DNA from: Shimia marina
Lineage (GTDB): Bacteria > Pseudomonadota > Alphaproteobacteria > Rhodobacterales > Rhodobacteraceae
Assembly (NCBI RefSeq): GCF_001458175.1
Contig: NZ_CYPW01000017.1
Span: 1 to 64,000, forward strand
Direction: 5' to 3'
DNA length: 64,000 nt
Below the pieces are notes generated by a model. The model did not search any database, was not told where the DNA came from, and worked only from the letters and a program-made list of their open reading frames with translations. The translations under genes were made by a program, and so were the position numbers. Shown piece after piece: positions 43,062 to 52,455 of the stretch; positions within the stretch are counted from its first letter, which is position 1, and each line of letters starts with the position of its first letter.

Positions 43062-44300
43062 ATGGGTAGCGAAGCGCTGCAGGCAGATCAAAGTCAAATC
43101 CTGGCATGTACCGTGTGCCGCGATGTGCAGAATTTTGAGCTGTTGATTGTCGACATGGAAGAGGCACTCGGAGAGCAATGGGGCGATCTGGGGCTGGAAG
43201 ACGCTGTGCCGTTTATGGAGCAACCCGACGCCGAACATCTGGAATTTATCGCCCTTGCCATTGATGACATGGATGAGGATGCGCTTGATGATCTCACAGA
43301 AATCATCACCGAAGCCCGCAATCGCAACATCCGCACACTTCTGATTGCCGAGGATGTGACGCCAGCCTCCCTGCACCATCTGCTGCGCAATGGGGCAGAT
43401 GAGTTCATCCCCTACCCGCTGCCACCCGGAGAGTTGCAGGCGGCAATCGAAAAAATCCGCATCCGCGCCAATACGCCTGAGCCGTCTCAGGCGCCGCAGG
43501 TGAAACTTGCCGCCAATGAAGAATCCCGCGAAGGCGTGGTGATCGCTGTGCATGGTCTGGCGGGGGGGACAGGGGCCACAACCCTTGCCACAAATCTGGG
43601 CTGGGAACTGGCCACAATTTCAAAAACACCACCCAGCGTCTGCCTGCTGGATCTGGATCTGCAATTTGGCACCATGTCGACGTATCTCGACCTTCCGCGC
43701 CCGGAGTCGGTGTTTGAATTGATCACAGATACAGAAAGCATGGACAGTGAAAGCTTTGGGCAAGCGCTTCAGACCTATGAAGAGAAGCTGCATGTGCTGA
43801 CCGCGCCCTCTGATATCATCCCGCTGGATCTGATTGGTCCGGAGGATGTGGAACGCGTGATCGAAATGGCGCGCAAACACTATGATTACGTGATCGTCGA
43901 CATGCCATCGACGCTGGTGCAATGGTCCGAAGTGGTGCTTCAGGCCGCTCATGTCTATTTTGCGACGATGGAAATCGACATGCGCTCTGCGCAGAACGCC
44001 ATGCGGCTCAAGCGCGCGCTGCAGGCCGAAGACCTGCCGTTTGAAAAGCTGCGCTATGTCATGAACCGCGCGCCAAAATTCACCGATCTGGCGGGCAAAA
44101 GCCGCGTCAAACGTCTGGCGGAAAGCCTGAGCATTGGCATTGACCTGCATCTGCCTGATGGCGGCAAGCAGGTTTTGCAAGCCGCAGACCACGGACAGCC
44201 ATTGGCGGTTGCCGCCGCTAAAAACCCGCTGCGCAAAGAGATCGCAAAACTCGCCAACAGCCTTCACGCGTTGGACCAATCCGACGACAAAGCCGCCTGA
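43062..44300 (+). CDS. cpaE: Pilus localisation ATPase-like protein TadZ/CpaE
   Basis: 412 aa. The N-terminal atypical receiver-like domain (about 15-140) is followed by a MinD/ParA-type domain (about 160-400). The P-loop region reads HGLAGGTGATTLATN: the usual KGG-GKT lysines are both absent, as reported for TadZ. LLDLDLQFGTMSTYLDLPRPESVFEL and YDYVIVDMPSTLVQW are the ParA-type strand motifs. TadZ marks the pole or site where the pilus is built. First gene of the unit cpaE to cpaA. Confidence 0.92.
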   Translation: MGSEALQADQSQILACTVCRDVQNFELLIVDMEEALGEQWGDLGLEDAVPFMEQPDAEHLEFIALAIDDMDEDALDDLTEIITEARNRNIRTLLIAEDVTPASLHHLLRNGADEFIPYPLPPGELQAAIEKIRIRANTPEPSQAPQVKLAANEESREGVVIAVHGLAGGTGATTLATNLGWELATISKTPPSVCLLDLDLQFGTMSTYLDLPRPESVFELITDTESMDSESFGQALQTYEEKLHVLTAPSDIIPLDLIGPEDVERVIEMARKHYDYVIVDMPSTLVQWSEVVLQAAHVYFATMEIDMRSAQNAMRLKRALQAEDLPFEKLRYVMNRAPKFTDLAGKSRVKRLAESLSIGIDLHLPDGGKQVLQAADHGQPLAVAAAKNPLRKEIAKLANSLHALDQSDDKAA

Positions 44301-44315
44301 GGAGGGACATAGCGC

Positions 44316-45788
44316 ATGTTCTCACGCTACAAAAAAGCCGACGCCAAGACAGATACCGCCGTCGCACAAAAAGCGGCGGAAACGGCGCCCAAGCCTGTGG
44401 CCAAGGCCGCCCCTGCGGCAAGCACGGCCAGCGCAGCTCCAGAACCAAAACGCGTCATGCGCCGCCCCGCTCCACAAGCGGCTGCGGAAGCTGTCGCAGG
44501 CGACAAGGAACGCCGCCGTAAGGAACGCCTGGGGGAGATCAAGCTTGAGCTTCACCGTGAGTTGCTCGACAATCTGAACCTGGCCGCACTGGACAAGGCC
44601 TCTGAGCGGGAACTGCGTACAGAAATTACCGCCATCGCAACCGAGGTATTACAGGACAAAGCCATCGTTCTGAACCGCGAAGAACGCACCACCCTATTTC
44701 AGGAACTCTACGATGAGGTCACGGGCCTCGGTCCGCTTGAGACCCTGCTCCAGGACGAAACCGTCAACGATATTCTGGTGAACGGCCCCAAACAGATTTT
44801 TGTGGAACGCGCAGGCAAACTTGAACTGACCGACATCGTGTTCAAAGACGAGCGCCACCTGCTGCGGATCATCGACAAGATCGTTTCCGCCGTTGGACGC
44901 CGTGTGGATGAATCCAACCCCTATGTGGACGCCCGTTTGGCGGATGGCTCGCGTTTCAACGCCATGGTCTCCCCGATTGCGGTGGATGGTTCGCTGGTGT
45001 CCATTCGTAAGTTTAAGAAAGACAAGCTTGGCATTGACGATTTGGTGCGGTTTGGCGCGTTTTCTGAGGAAATGGCCGCCTATCTTCAGGCCGCTGTGGC
45101 CACGCGCCTCAATGTGATTGTGTCCGGTGGTACAGGTTCAGGTAAGACCACCACGCTCAACGCGCTCAGCTCTTTCATCGACAACGCCGAACGCATCCTC
45201 ACCATCGAGGATACGGCGGAACTTCAGCTGCAACAGACTCATGTGGGTCGGATGGAAAGCCGCCCGCCCAACGTGGAAGGCAAAGGCGAAGTCTCCCCGC
45301 GCGACTGTCTGAAAAACGCGCTGCGGATGCGCCCGGATCGCATCATCGTGGGCGAGACCCGTGGCGAGGAAGTCATCGACATGCTGCAAGCAATGAACAC
45401 CGGCCACGACGGCTCCATGACCACCATCCACGCCAACAACGCGCGTGATGGTATTTCTCGCTTGGAAAACATGATTGCCATGGCCGGGATCGAAATGCCG
45501 ATCAAAGCGGTGCGCAGCCAGATTTCTTCGGCTGTGAACCTGATTGTTCAGGCCTCCCGCCTTCAGGATGGCTCCCGCCGCATGACCTCCATCACCGAGA
45601 TCACCGGTATGGAAGGGGATGTGATCTCCATGCAGGAAATCTTCCGCTTTCAACGCACCGGCCTGACGCCGGAAAACAAGATCATTGGCCACTTCACGGC
45701 CACTGGCGTGCGATCCCACTTCTCAGAGCGTTTCCGCCTCTGGGGCTATGATCTTCCGCCAGAAATCTACGAACCGTCTGCGGGGTAA
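44316..45788 (+). CDS. cpaF: Tad secretion ATPase CpaF/TadA
   Basis: 490 aa. An Ala-rich basic N terminus (about 1-70) is followed by the GspE/VirB11-type ATPase: Walker A SGGTGSGKTTTLNAL (271-279 core), RILTIEDTAELQL (Asp box), MRPDRIIVGETRGEEVIDMLQAMNTGHDGSMTTIHAN (Walker B and His box). It powers pilus extension and retraction at the inner membrane. Confidence 0.96.
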   Translation: MFSRYKKADAKTDTAVAQKAAETAPKPVAKAAPAASTASAAPEPKRVMRRPAPQAAAEAVAGDKERRRKERLGEIKLELHRELLDNLNLAALDKASERELRTEITAIATEVLQDKAIVLNREERTTLFQELYDEVTGLGPLETLLQDETVNDILVNGPKQIFVERAGKLELTDIVFKDERHLLRIIDKIVSAVGRRVDESNPYVDARLADGSRFNAMVSPIAVDGSLVSIRKFKKDKLGIDDLVRFGAFSEEMAAYLQAAVATRLNVIVSGGTGSGKTTTLNALSSFIDNAERILTIEDTAELQLQQTHVGRMESRPPNVEGKGEVSPRDCLKNALRMRPDRIIVGETRGEEVIDMLQAMNTGHDGSMTTIHANNARDGISRLENMIAMAGIEMPIKAVRSQISSAVNLIVQASRLQDGSRRMTSITEITGMEGDVISMQEIFRFQRTGLTPENKIIGHFTATGVRSHFSERFRLWGYDLPPEIYEPSAG

Positions 45789-45793
45789 CAGAC

Positions 45794-46762
45794 ATGCCAT
45801 TCTCACCCGAACTCATCGTCTATGGTCTTATCTTTGTTGGCGTCTTCGTGCTTGTGGAAGGCGTCTATCTGACCGTTTTTGGCAAATCCATCAGCCTCAA
45901 CAGCCGTGTGAACCGCCGCCTTGAGATGCTGGACAAAGGCGCCAAACGCGAAGAAGTCCTTGAACAGCTCCGCAAAGAGATGAAGCAGCACGGCGAAAAC
46001 CGTGGCATTCCGCTTTATTCCATGCTGGCGGAAAAGGCGCAGAAAGCCGCCATTGCCTTCACACCTCAGCAGTTGATCATGATCATGATCGCCGTCTCTG
46101 TGTTTGCCTTTGTCGGGCTGACGGTTGGCACGCAAACCGGCACGATCACCCGCGCAGCCATTGCCATTATGATGGGTGTGGGCGGCGTCTACACATGGGT
46201 CTCCATGAAAGCGGGCAAACGCATTGCCATGATCGAAGAGCAATTGCCGGATGCCATTGAACTGATGGTGCGCTCGCTGCGCGTTGGCCACCCTTTCTCT
46301 TCGGCTATTCAGATCGTTTCCAAAGAGATTGATGATCCGCTTGCCTCGGAATTTGGCATGATTGCCGATGAAGCCGCCTACGGTCGCGATTTGGGGGAAG
46401 CGCTCAAGGATATGGCCGAACGTCTGGATATGCAGGATTTGCGCTTCCTGTCTGTGGCGGTGACCATCCAGCAGCAATCCGGCGGTAACTTGGCCGAAAT
46501 TCTGGCCGGTCTGTCCAAGGTGATCCGCGCCCGCTTCCGCCTGTTCCGCCGCGTGAAAGCGATCACGGCAGAAGCCAAATGGTCAGGCAAATTCCTGTCC
46601 GCCTTCCCGGTTCTCGCTCTGATCGTGATCAACGTGATGGACCCTAACTATTATGACGACGTCAAAGACCACTGGCTCTACATCCCCGGCTGCATCGCCG
46701 TTGGCATGTTCCTGGGTGTGAACCTGATCGTCATGAAAATTTTGACCAACATCAAGGTCTGA
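45794..46762 (+). CDS. tadB: Inner-membrane platform protein TadB
   Basis: 322 aa T2SS protein F-family member. Membrane segments are near residues 10-28, 95-115, 120-140, 275-293 and 298-317. The cytoplasmic core has LPDAIELMVRSLRVGHPFSSAIQIVSKEIDDPLASEFG. It follows cpaF with only five bases between them and works with TadC as the assembly platform. Confidence 0.95.
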   Translation: MPFSPELIVYGLIFVGVFVLVEGVYLTVFGKSISLNSRVNRRLEMLDKGAKREEVLEQLRKEMKQHGENRGIPLYSMLAEKAQKAAIAFTPQQLIMIMIAVSVFAFVGLTVGTQTGTITRAAIAIMMGVGGVYTWVSMKAGKRIAMIEEQLPDAIELMVRSLRVGHPFSSAIQIVSKEIDDPLASEFGMIADEAAYGRDLGEALKDMAERLDMQDLRFLSVAVTIQQQSGGNLAEILAGLSKVIRARFRLFRRVKAITAEAKWSGKFLSAFPVLALIVINVMDPNYYDDVKDHWLYIPGCIAVGMFLGVNLIVMKILTNIKV

Positions 46763-46773
46763 GGAGACACGCC

Positions 46774-47748
46774 ATGACCACGATGCAAGCCATCAATCAG
46801 ATGTTGACCGACATGCTTGGCCCGCAAGGCCCATTGCTTGCGGTTCTGGTTCTGGGCGGCTTCTTTGCCCTGTTGATTTTCGCGATCATGGTTGCCCGCC
46901 AGGATGACCCGATCGAAAAGCTCAAACGCAGCCAGTCGGCCAACAGCTCCAAGAAGAAAGACCAGCAGGACAAGCTGCGCCGCAAAGCTGCCAATGCCAA
47001 GCTGGACAAATACAAAGCCTTTCTGGAACCCCAAACCGAAGAAGAGCTCAGCTCTGTACGGCTCAAACTGATGCAGGCGGGCTATCCCTCCCGCGATGCG
47101 GTGCGCGCGTATCACCTTGCGCAGATGGTGCTTGGTGTTGGGCTTCTAATCCTTGGTGTGAGCTATTTCATCTTCGTTAAGCAGACCCCGGAATCCACCA
47201 CCTCCGACATGCTGATGTGGACATTGGGCCCCGGTGCAGCAGGCTATTTCATGCCAAAATACTGGGTCACCCGCCGCGTGGAAGAGCGCAAGCAGGAGAT
47301 CACCGCAGGTTTCCCGGATAGCCTTGATATGATGCTTGTCTGCGTAGAGGCAGGGCAATCACTGGACCAATCCATTGTGCGTGTCGCCGCCGAATTGCGG
47401 GCCTCCTACCCGGCTCTGGCCCAGGAATTTGAGATCGTCGCGCAGGAAATGAAGGCCGGTAAGGACAAATCGCAAGTGCTCAACGATATGGGCGAACGCT
47501 GTGGCGTGCAGGATGTGTCCTCTTTCACAACCGTTCTGATCCAATCTGCCACCTTTGGTACCTCCATCGCCGAAGCCCTGCGAGTCTATGCGGGGGAAAT
47601 GCGTGACAAACGTGTGATGCGCGCGGAAGAGGCGGCAAACAAGTTGCCAACAAAGATGACTTTGGCCACTATGGCTCTGACTGTGCCGCCGCTGTTGATC
47701 ATTCTGGTCAGCCCGTCTGTGATCGGGATCACTTCGCTCGGCCAGTGA
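46774..47748 (+). CDS. tadC: Inner-membrane platform protein TadC
   Basis: 324 aa, second T2SSF-type protein. An N-terminal membrane segment (about 20-42), a charged Lys-rich stretch, two central helices and a C-terminal one are visible, with FPDSLDMMLVCVEAGQSLDQSIVRVAAELRASYPALAQEF as the F-domain core. Eleven bases follow tadB; part of the same operon. Confidence 0.95.
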   Translation: MTTMQAINQMLTDMLGPQGPLLAVLVLGGFFALLIFAIMVARQDDPIEKLKRSQSANSSKKKDQQDKLRRKAANAKLDKYKAFLEPQTEEELSSVRLKLMQAGYPSRDAVRAYHLAQMVLGVGLLILGVSYFIFVKQTPESTTSDMLMWTLGPGAAGYFMPKYWVTRRVEERKQEITAGFPDSLDMMLVCVEAGQSLDQSIVRVAAELRASYPALAQEFEIVAQEMKAGKDKSQVLNDMGERCGVQDVSSFTTVLIQSATFGTSIAEALRVYAGEMRDKRVMRAEEAANKLPTKMTLATMALTVPPLLIILVSPSVIGITSLGQ

Positions 47749-47777
47749 GGCAAAAACGAGCAATAAGCGACCCTTTC

Positions 47778-48341
47778 ATGACACGTTTGCGGGCCTATGC
47801 CCTCACAAGCTGCATTCTTTGTCTGGCCGCCTGCACCACAGGCGGCCCTGACCTCTCCAATGGCAGCCCCTATGCCCCAGATGTGGACAGATCTGCCGCT
47901 TCGGTGGACGGCGTGCTGGTGGGATGGCGCCTCATGGACGCGGGCGAATATGAGCTCGCGATGGATGCCTTCATTCGCGCCGGCGTGGAACAGGGGCGCA
48001 CACCAGAAATTCTGGCCGCAGTGGGCACCGTCAATCTGGCCATGGGGCGGCTGGGACAGGCTGAGGACAAACTTCGCGAAGCCCTGAAAGCCGACGACAG
48101 TCAGGCCGAAACCTGGAATAATCTCGGCGTTGTTCTCATGGAGAAAGGGGAATTCCCCGAGGCCGAACAGATCCTGCGAAAGGCCTATGCGCTGGACAAT
48201 GGCGAAAGTGACGCAATCCGCGATAATTTACGCTTAGCACTCGCAAATTCAGTTCAGCCCAGCTATGGTGAGCAAAAATCACAAGAATATAAGTTGGTAC
48301 GGCGGGGCAGCAGCGACTATCTCATCAGGCCAACACCATAA
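47778..48341 (+). CDS. TadD-like TPR lipoprotein 1
   Basis: 187 aa from ATG 47778. A lipobox LAAC near residue 18 follows a hydrophobic signal segment. Two or three TPR units span about 60-150 (AGEYELAMDAFIRAGVEQGRTPEILAAVGTVNLAMGRLGQAEDKLREALK, AETWNNLGVVLMEKGEFPEAEQILRKAY). TadD-type proteins help secretin or pilus assembly. Start ATG is in good context within the operon. Confidence 0.88.
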   Translation: MTRLRAYALTSCILCLAACTTGGPDLSNGSPYAPDVDRSAASVDGVLVGWRLMDAGEYELAMDAFIRAGVEQGRTPEILAAVGTVNLAMGRLGQAEDKLREALKADDSQAETWNNLGVVLMEKGEFPEAEQILRKAYALDNGESDAIRDNLRLALANSVQPSYGEQKSQEYKLVRRGSSDYLIRPTP

Positions 48342-48371
48342 TTGAGAGCTAGAGCAGCAAAGGACGCAAAC

Positions 48372-49220
48372 ATGCGCCATTTTGTGTTGGGGACAATCTG
48401 TTTGGCCGGGCTGGTTACGATGACCGCCTGCTCAGATAAGACTGACGAAAGCGTAGAGCGCGCCATTCAAGACGTGAATGCCGTGGATGAATCCAACCTG
48501 TCAGATGTGATGCTGACTGTGGCGGATCCCAATGAAGGCATTTCATACTTTCAGCGCACGTTGAAAAATAATCCGGATCGCATTGATATTCAGCGCGGTC
48601 TGGCAATTTCCTATGTGCGGGCCAAACGCTACACCGAAGCGGTCCCGGCATGGTCTCGCGTGACCAAGCATAAGGAAAGCACCGCAAACGATCTGGTGGA
48701 TCTGGCAGATTCCCAAATTCGCGCTGGCCAATGGGATGCGGCAGAGAAGACGCTGGACAGCATTCCGCCGACCCATGAAACCTTCAAGCGCTACCGGCTT
48801 GAGGCGATGATCGCGGACAGCAACAAAGAGTGGAACCGCGCCGACAGTTTCTATGAGATTGCCGTGGGTCTCACCACCCGCCCGGCAGGAGTGATGAACA
48901 ACTGGGGCTATTCCAAGCTGACCCGCGGCGAATACGCCGAAGCGGAACGGCTGTTTGGCGAAGCCATCCGACAGGACAGCACGTTGTTCACCGCCAAGAA
49001 CAATATGGTTCTGGCCCGTGGGGCGCAGCGCAAATACACGCTTCCGGTGATCCCCATGGTTCAGACTGAGCGGGCACAGCTTCTGCATACGCTGGCGCTT
49101 TCTGCGATCAAACAAGGGGATACAGAAACCGGCAAAGTGCTCCTGCGCGAAGCCGTGGAAACCCACCCGCAGCATTTCGAAGCCGCTGTGCGCGCATTGG
49201 ATGCTCTGGAGAATTCCTGA
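48372..49220 (+). CDS. tadD: TadD-like TPR lipoprotein 2
   Basis: 282 aa from ATG 48372 (AAAGGA upstream); a TTG at 48342 is in frame but has no signal. Lipobox MTAC near residue 20. The TPR region (about 60-220) has GISYFQRTLKNNPDRIDIQRGLAISYVRAKRYTEAVPAWSRV and AGVMNNWGYSKLTRGEYAEAERLFGEAI. A second TPR lipoprotein in the Tad operon; this longer one resembles TadD more closely. Confidence 0.88.
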   Translation: MRHFVLGTICLAGLVTMTACSDKTDESVERAIQDVNAVDESNLSDVMLTVADPNEGISYFQRTLKNNPDRIDIQRGLAISYVRAKRYTEAVPAWSRVTKHKESTANDLVDLADSQIRAGQWDAAEKTLDSIPPTHETFKRYRLEAMIADSNKEWNRADSFYEIAVGLTTRPAGVMNNWGYSKLTRGEYAEAERLFGEAIRQDSTLFTAKNNMVLARGAQRKYTLPVIPMVQTERAQLLHTLALSAIKQGDTETGKVLLREAVETHPQHFEAAVRALDALENS

Positions 49221-49246
49221 ACCACGCGCTTGATAAGGGGCCAGCC

Positions 49247-49780
49247 ATGCAGGTTTCCGCAACTTTTGCCCTGTGGTCGCTGATCTTTGCGCTGCCGCTC
49301 TGTGTCTACATCTTCTGGATGGACATGAAGCACAAGAGGATCAGCAACCTGTCGGTCTGGGCCCTTTTCGCGGTCTTTGTTGCCGTAGGTTTGCTCACGC
49401 TGCCGTTCACAGAGTTTGCCTGGCGGTTTGCCAATTATGCTGTTGTTTTTGCAGTGTTGATCCTGATGTGGATGCTGCGTCAGGTGGGGGCGGGTGATGT
49501 GAAAATGGCGGCTGTGGCGGCCCTGTTTGTCTCCGCCGCAGACGCGCGCGCCATGCTCTTCATCACTTTCGGATCCATCCTTGCCGCCACCGTCGCAACG
49601 CTGATCGTGCGCAACAGTCCCCTGCGACGTCTTGCACCGGATTGGGCCGCTTGGCGCATCAAAGCCTCTGAAAATGACATCAATGTTGGAACCGGGGATC
49701 AGATGACCCTGCCCATGGGCACGGGCATTGGCCTCGCGCTTTGCACCTACCTCGTGCTGGGCACGCTCTACGGGATCTAA
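49247..49780 (+). CDS. cpaA: Prepilin peptidase CpaA/TadV
   Basis: 177 aa, A24-type aspartic peptidase. The two catalytic Asp are in YIFWMDMKHKRISN near residue 26 and in VGAGDVKMAAVAALF near residue 83. About five to six membrane helices. It cuts the Flp leader after Gly and would mature all three pilins of the cluster. Shorter than PilD because the methylation domain is absent, as is normal for the Tad branch. Confidence 0.94.
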   Translation: MQVSATFALWSLIFALPLCVYIFWMDMKHKRISNLSVWALFAVFVAVGLLTLPFTEFAWRFANYAVVFAVLILMWMLRQVGAGDVKMAAVAALFVSAADARAMLFITFGSILAATVATLIVRNSPLRRLAPDWAAWRIKASENDINVGTGDQMTLPMGTGIGLALCTYLVLGTLYGI

Positions 49781-49903
49781 CAGCAAGCTTCACCTTGATG
49801 GCGCGAAGCAGCCCCAAAACCGCCACCTTTTGTGTGTCTACCCCATAGAAACGGAGTGGAACGACCGGGGCCTGTGCACGCCCCCTTCAGGAGAGTTGCG
49901 TTC

Positions 49904-51211
49904 ATGAACATGCAGACCGCCAATGTGACAGCCCCACCAGCCCCAAAACGGCTTGAGGACATGCAACTTCCTGTTGTCATGATGCGGGACATCCTGCTGA
50001 AAACCATTTTCCGCAAAAATGTGGACATGGTGAGTGACATTGCCAAAGCCGTCTGCCTGCCGCTCGCGGTCACACAACAGATCGTGGATATGGCACGAGA
50101 GCAGAAACTGCTTGAGGCCACGGGCACACTCAATGCCAACAGTGGCAATGAAATGGGCTATCAGCTCACCGATGCGGGCAAATCCCGCGCGCAGGATGCG
50201 CTGGCACAATCAGAGTATTTTGGTGCCATGCCGGTGCCACTCTCGGTCTACCGTGAGCAGGTCAAACGCCAGTCCATTCGCAATATTCAGATCACCCGCG
50301 ACCAGTTGACCAATGCCATGGGGCACCTGATCCTGCCCCCTGACCTGCTCGACCAGCTTGGCCCAGCGGTAGGATCTGGCCGCTCCATTCTCATGTATGG
50401 CCCGCCCGGCAACGGGAAATCCTCAATTTCAAACGGCATTCGTGACGCGATGGGCGACAAGGTCTATGTGCCCCACGCCATTGAATATGCCGGTCAGGTG
50501 ATCACCGTTTACGATCCCATTGTACACTCCGCCGCAGAGGCGGATGAGCAGGATATGAATAGCCTGCGCCGCACCGCCCGTTTTGACAGCCGCTATGTGA
50601 AATGTGATCGCCCCACGGTGATCACCGGGGGGGAACTCTCCCTCAACATGCTGGATCTGGTGTATAATCCCACCGCGCGCACCTATCAGGCACCGCTGCA
50701 GCTCAAATCCACCGGTGGCATCTTCATCGTGGACGATTTGGGCCGTCAGGAAGAGCCGCCTCAGGCACTCGTCAACCGCTGGATTGTGCCGCTTGAGGAA
50801 AGCAAAGACATCCTCGCCCTGCAATCTGGTGAAAAGTTTGAGGTGCCGTTTGACACCCTCGTGATTTTCTCAACCAACTTTCACCCCAATGAGATCTTCG
50901 ACCAGGCGGCGCTGCGCCGGATCTTTTACAAGATCAAAATTGATGGCCCGAGTCAGGAAAACTTCCTGAAAATTTTCGCGCTTGTCGCTAAGAAAAAGGG
51001 CCTCCCGCTGAACGAAGCCTCTCTCATTCACCTGCTCAAAGAGAAATATCCGACCATAAACAACGTCTACGCCAATTATCAGCCGGTTTTTTTGATCGAT
51101 CAGATCATTTCGATCTGCGAGTTCGAAGGCATTCCCTATCAGATGCGTCCAGATCTGATCGACCGCGCGTGGGCCAATATGTTTGTCAAAGACGAGCACA
51201 TCGTGAAGTAA
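49904..51211 (+). CDS. Tad-linked winged-helix and AAA+ ATPase
   Basis: 435 aa from ATG 49904 with CAGGAGAG upstream. The N-terminal part (about 20-105) looks like a winged helix (MRDILLKTIFRKNVDMVSDIAKAVCLPLAVTQQIVDMAREQKLLEATG ... YQLTDAGKSRAQDAL). The AAA+ module has Walker A MYGPPGNGKSS near 168-178, Walker B GGIFIVDDLGRQ near 278, and NRWIVPLEESKDIL, LVIFSTNFHPNEIFDQAALRRIFYKI (sensor 1 and arginine-finger area). A C-terminal helical lid follows. It is not CpaF or TadZ and I know no assigned function. Its position directly after cpaA suggests a role with the pilus, perhaps in regulation or localisation. Confidence 0.8.
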   Translation: MNMQTANVTAPPAPKRLEDMQLPVVMMRDILLKTIFRKNVDMVSDIAKAVCLPLAVTQQIVDMAREQKLLEATGTLNANSGNEMGYQLTDAGKSRAQDALAQSEYFGAMPVPLSVYREQVKRQSIRNIQITRDQLTNAMGHLILPPDLLDQLGPAVGSGRSILMYGPPGNGKSSISNGIRDAMGDKVYVPHAIEYAGQVITVYDPIVHSAAEADEQDMNSLRRTARFDSRYVKCDRPTVITGGELSLNMLDLVYNPTARTYQAPLQLKSTGGIFIVDDLGRQEEPPQALVNRWIVPLEESKDILALQSGEKFEVPFDTLVIFSTNFHPNEIFDQAALRRIFYKIKIDGPSQENFLKIFALVAKKKGLPLNEASLIHLLKEKYPTINNVYANYQPVFLIDQIISICEFEGIPYQMRPDLIDRAWANMFVKDEHIVK

Positions 51212-51267
51212 AGGCCACAGCGCCCTGAGACAAAGCGTCCCTTCCCTTCAGCCGCCACGCACCATAC

Positions 51268-51537
51268 ATGTCAGCCATGTCGCCTCTCGCCCATATCGCT
51301 GCGCTGCCGGTCCGCGCCTATCGCTTGATGTTCAGCCCTTGGGTCGGACATAATTGTCGCTATCAGCCCACCTGCTCTGCGTATGCGCTGGAAGCGCTTG
51401 AAAAACATGGTGCTCTCAAGGGCAGCTGGCTGACCATACGCCGGATAGGACGCTGCCATCCTTTTGGCGGCAGTGGATATGATCCTGTTCCCCCAAAACA
51501 CGATGAAAGCGACAGCGGGCCACGGCCGAAGGTTTGA
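51268..51537 (+). CDS. yidD: Membrane protein insertion efficiency factor YidD
   Basis: 89 aa; ATG 51277 (MSPLAH) is an alternative start. The family pattern [53 protein letters not shown] is complete, including the three cysteines. It assists YidC-dependent insertion of membrane proteins. It is normally next to rnpA and yidC; here yidC lies 3.6 kb downstream and rnpA is not in the window. Confidence 0.95.
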   Translation: MSAMSPLAHIAALPVRAYRLMFSPWVGHNCRYQPTCSAYALEALEKHGALKGSWLTIRRIGRCHPFGGSGYDPVPPKHDESDSGPRPKV

Positions 51538-51628
51538 GCAAGTCTACGCGCATTTCCCGCATAGGTTTCTGGACAGTGTAGCGTCTCAACACTAACCTGC
51601 GGTCATCGTTTTGTTTTGGAGCATTCCC

Positions 51629-52132
51629 ATGCGTTCTTCCCGTTTCCTTGCCCTGTCTCTCTCCCTGTCCCTCGGTGCCACTGCGGCCATGGCCGAAAAG
51701 TTTATCGGTTACGGCGCCATCGAAGGTTGGAATGTCTATATCGACACTGAAAAGAACTCCTGCATGGTGGAGACCAAGGATGATTTCGACAACGTCATTC
51801 AGATGGGTCTGACGGATGATCGCGGCATTGCCTATATTGGCGTCTTCACCAAAGAAGAGACCAACGTGCGCACCGGTAAAAAATCCGGCGTGGCGCTTTT
51901 GATTGGCGATGACATCTATGTTGGTGAAGCCACCGGCATGCGCGGCAACATCACCAAGGGCTATAGCGGCGGCTATGTGCTGACCGATAATCCCAAGGTT
52001 TTCGAAGATATCAGCCGCTCCTACACCATGACAGTCTTCCCCGAAGAAGAATATGCCTTCACCGTTGATCTGAGCGGCACCGCCAAGGCGCTCGATCTGG
52101 CGCGTAAATGCAATCAGGAACAGCTGCAGTAA
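51629..52132 (+). CDS. Exported protein of unknown function
   Basis: 167 aa from ATG 51629 with TTTTGGAG upstream. A clear signal peptide ends ATAAMA. The mature protein (EKFIGYGAIEGWNVYIDTEKNSCMVETKDD...) has two cysteines, in NSCMVE and ARKCNQE, and a beta-rich pattern. Similar short periplasmic proteins occur in roseobacters, but no function is known to me. Confidence 0.72.
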   Translation: MRSSRFLALSLSLSLGATAAMAEKFIGYGAIEGWNVYIDTEKNSCMVETKDDFDNVIQMGLTDDRGIAYIGVFTKEETNVRTGKKSGVALLIGDDIYVGEATGMRGNITKGYSGGYVLTDNPKVFEDISRSYTMTVFPEEEYAFTVDLSGTAKALDLARKCNQEQLQ

Positions 52133-52455
52133 TACCTGCGTCGTGTTGTCCAATTGGACAGGAACGCCCGTGGCTCTGCCATGGGCGTTTTGCGTTCAGG
52201 CTTGGTTGCTATGTGGCTGTTGCATGCCTGCCTTGATGAGGCTGGGACAGTTTGACCATCAGACGCAGCAGAAGGTGTGAATTTTCATGGCATCTGTGAC
52301 TTCTCCGGCACAGAACGACGAGAAAAAGACCATTAAAATCAATCGCACAGCAGAAACCTCGCTTTTTCAAAACCAAGTCTTGCGACCTTGCGTAAACCTG
52401 TGGATATCTTTGGGGATAGATTGACCTTTGCGAAGCACTCTGCGTAAGGCACGGC
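52133..52455 (+). other. Intergenic region before ttcA
   Basis: 323 bp. It contains the terminator of the preceding gene (52163-52191) and a 45-codon plus-strand frame (ATG 52287 to TGA 52424) with a weak AAGG signal and Lys-rich start; it may be a small gene or chance. A TGTGGATAT near 52400 resembles a DnaA box but stands alone. The ttcA promoter is presumably near 52420. Confidence 0.45.
52163..52191 (+). terminator. Terminator after the exported-protein gene
   Basis: Arms 52163-52173 and 52179-52189 (AACGCCCGTGG/CCATGGGCGTT, one G-A-type mismatch) followed by TT, 30 bp after the stop codon. Confidence 0.75.

Noticed and set aside
52398-52406. DnaA box-like TGTGGATAT upstream of ttcA
   Set aside because: Single imperfect copy with no cluster or AT-rich unwinding element, so no origin is supported.
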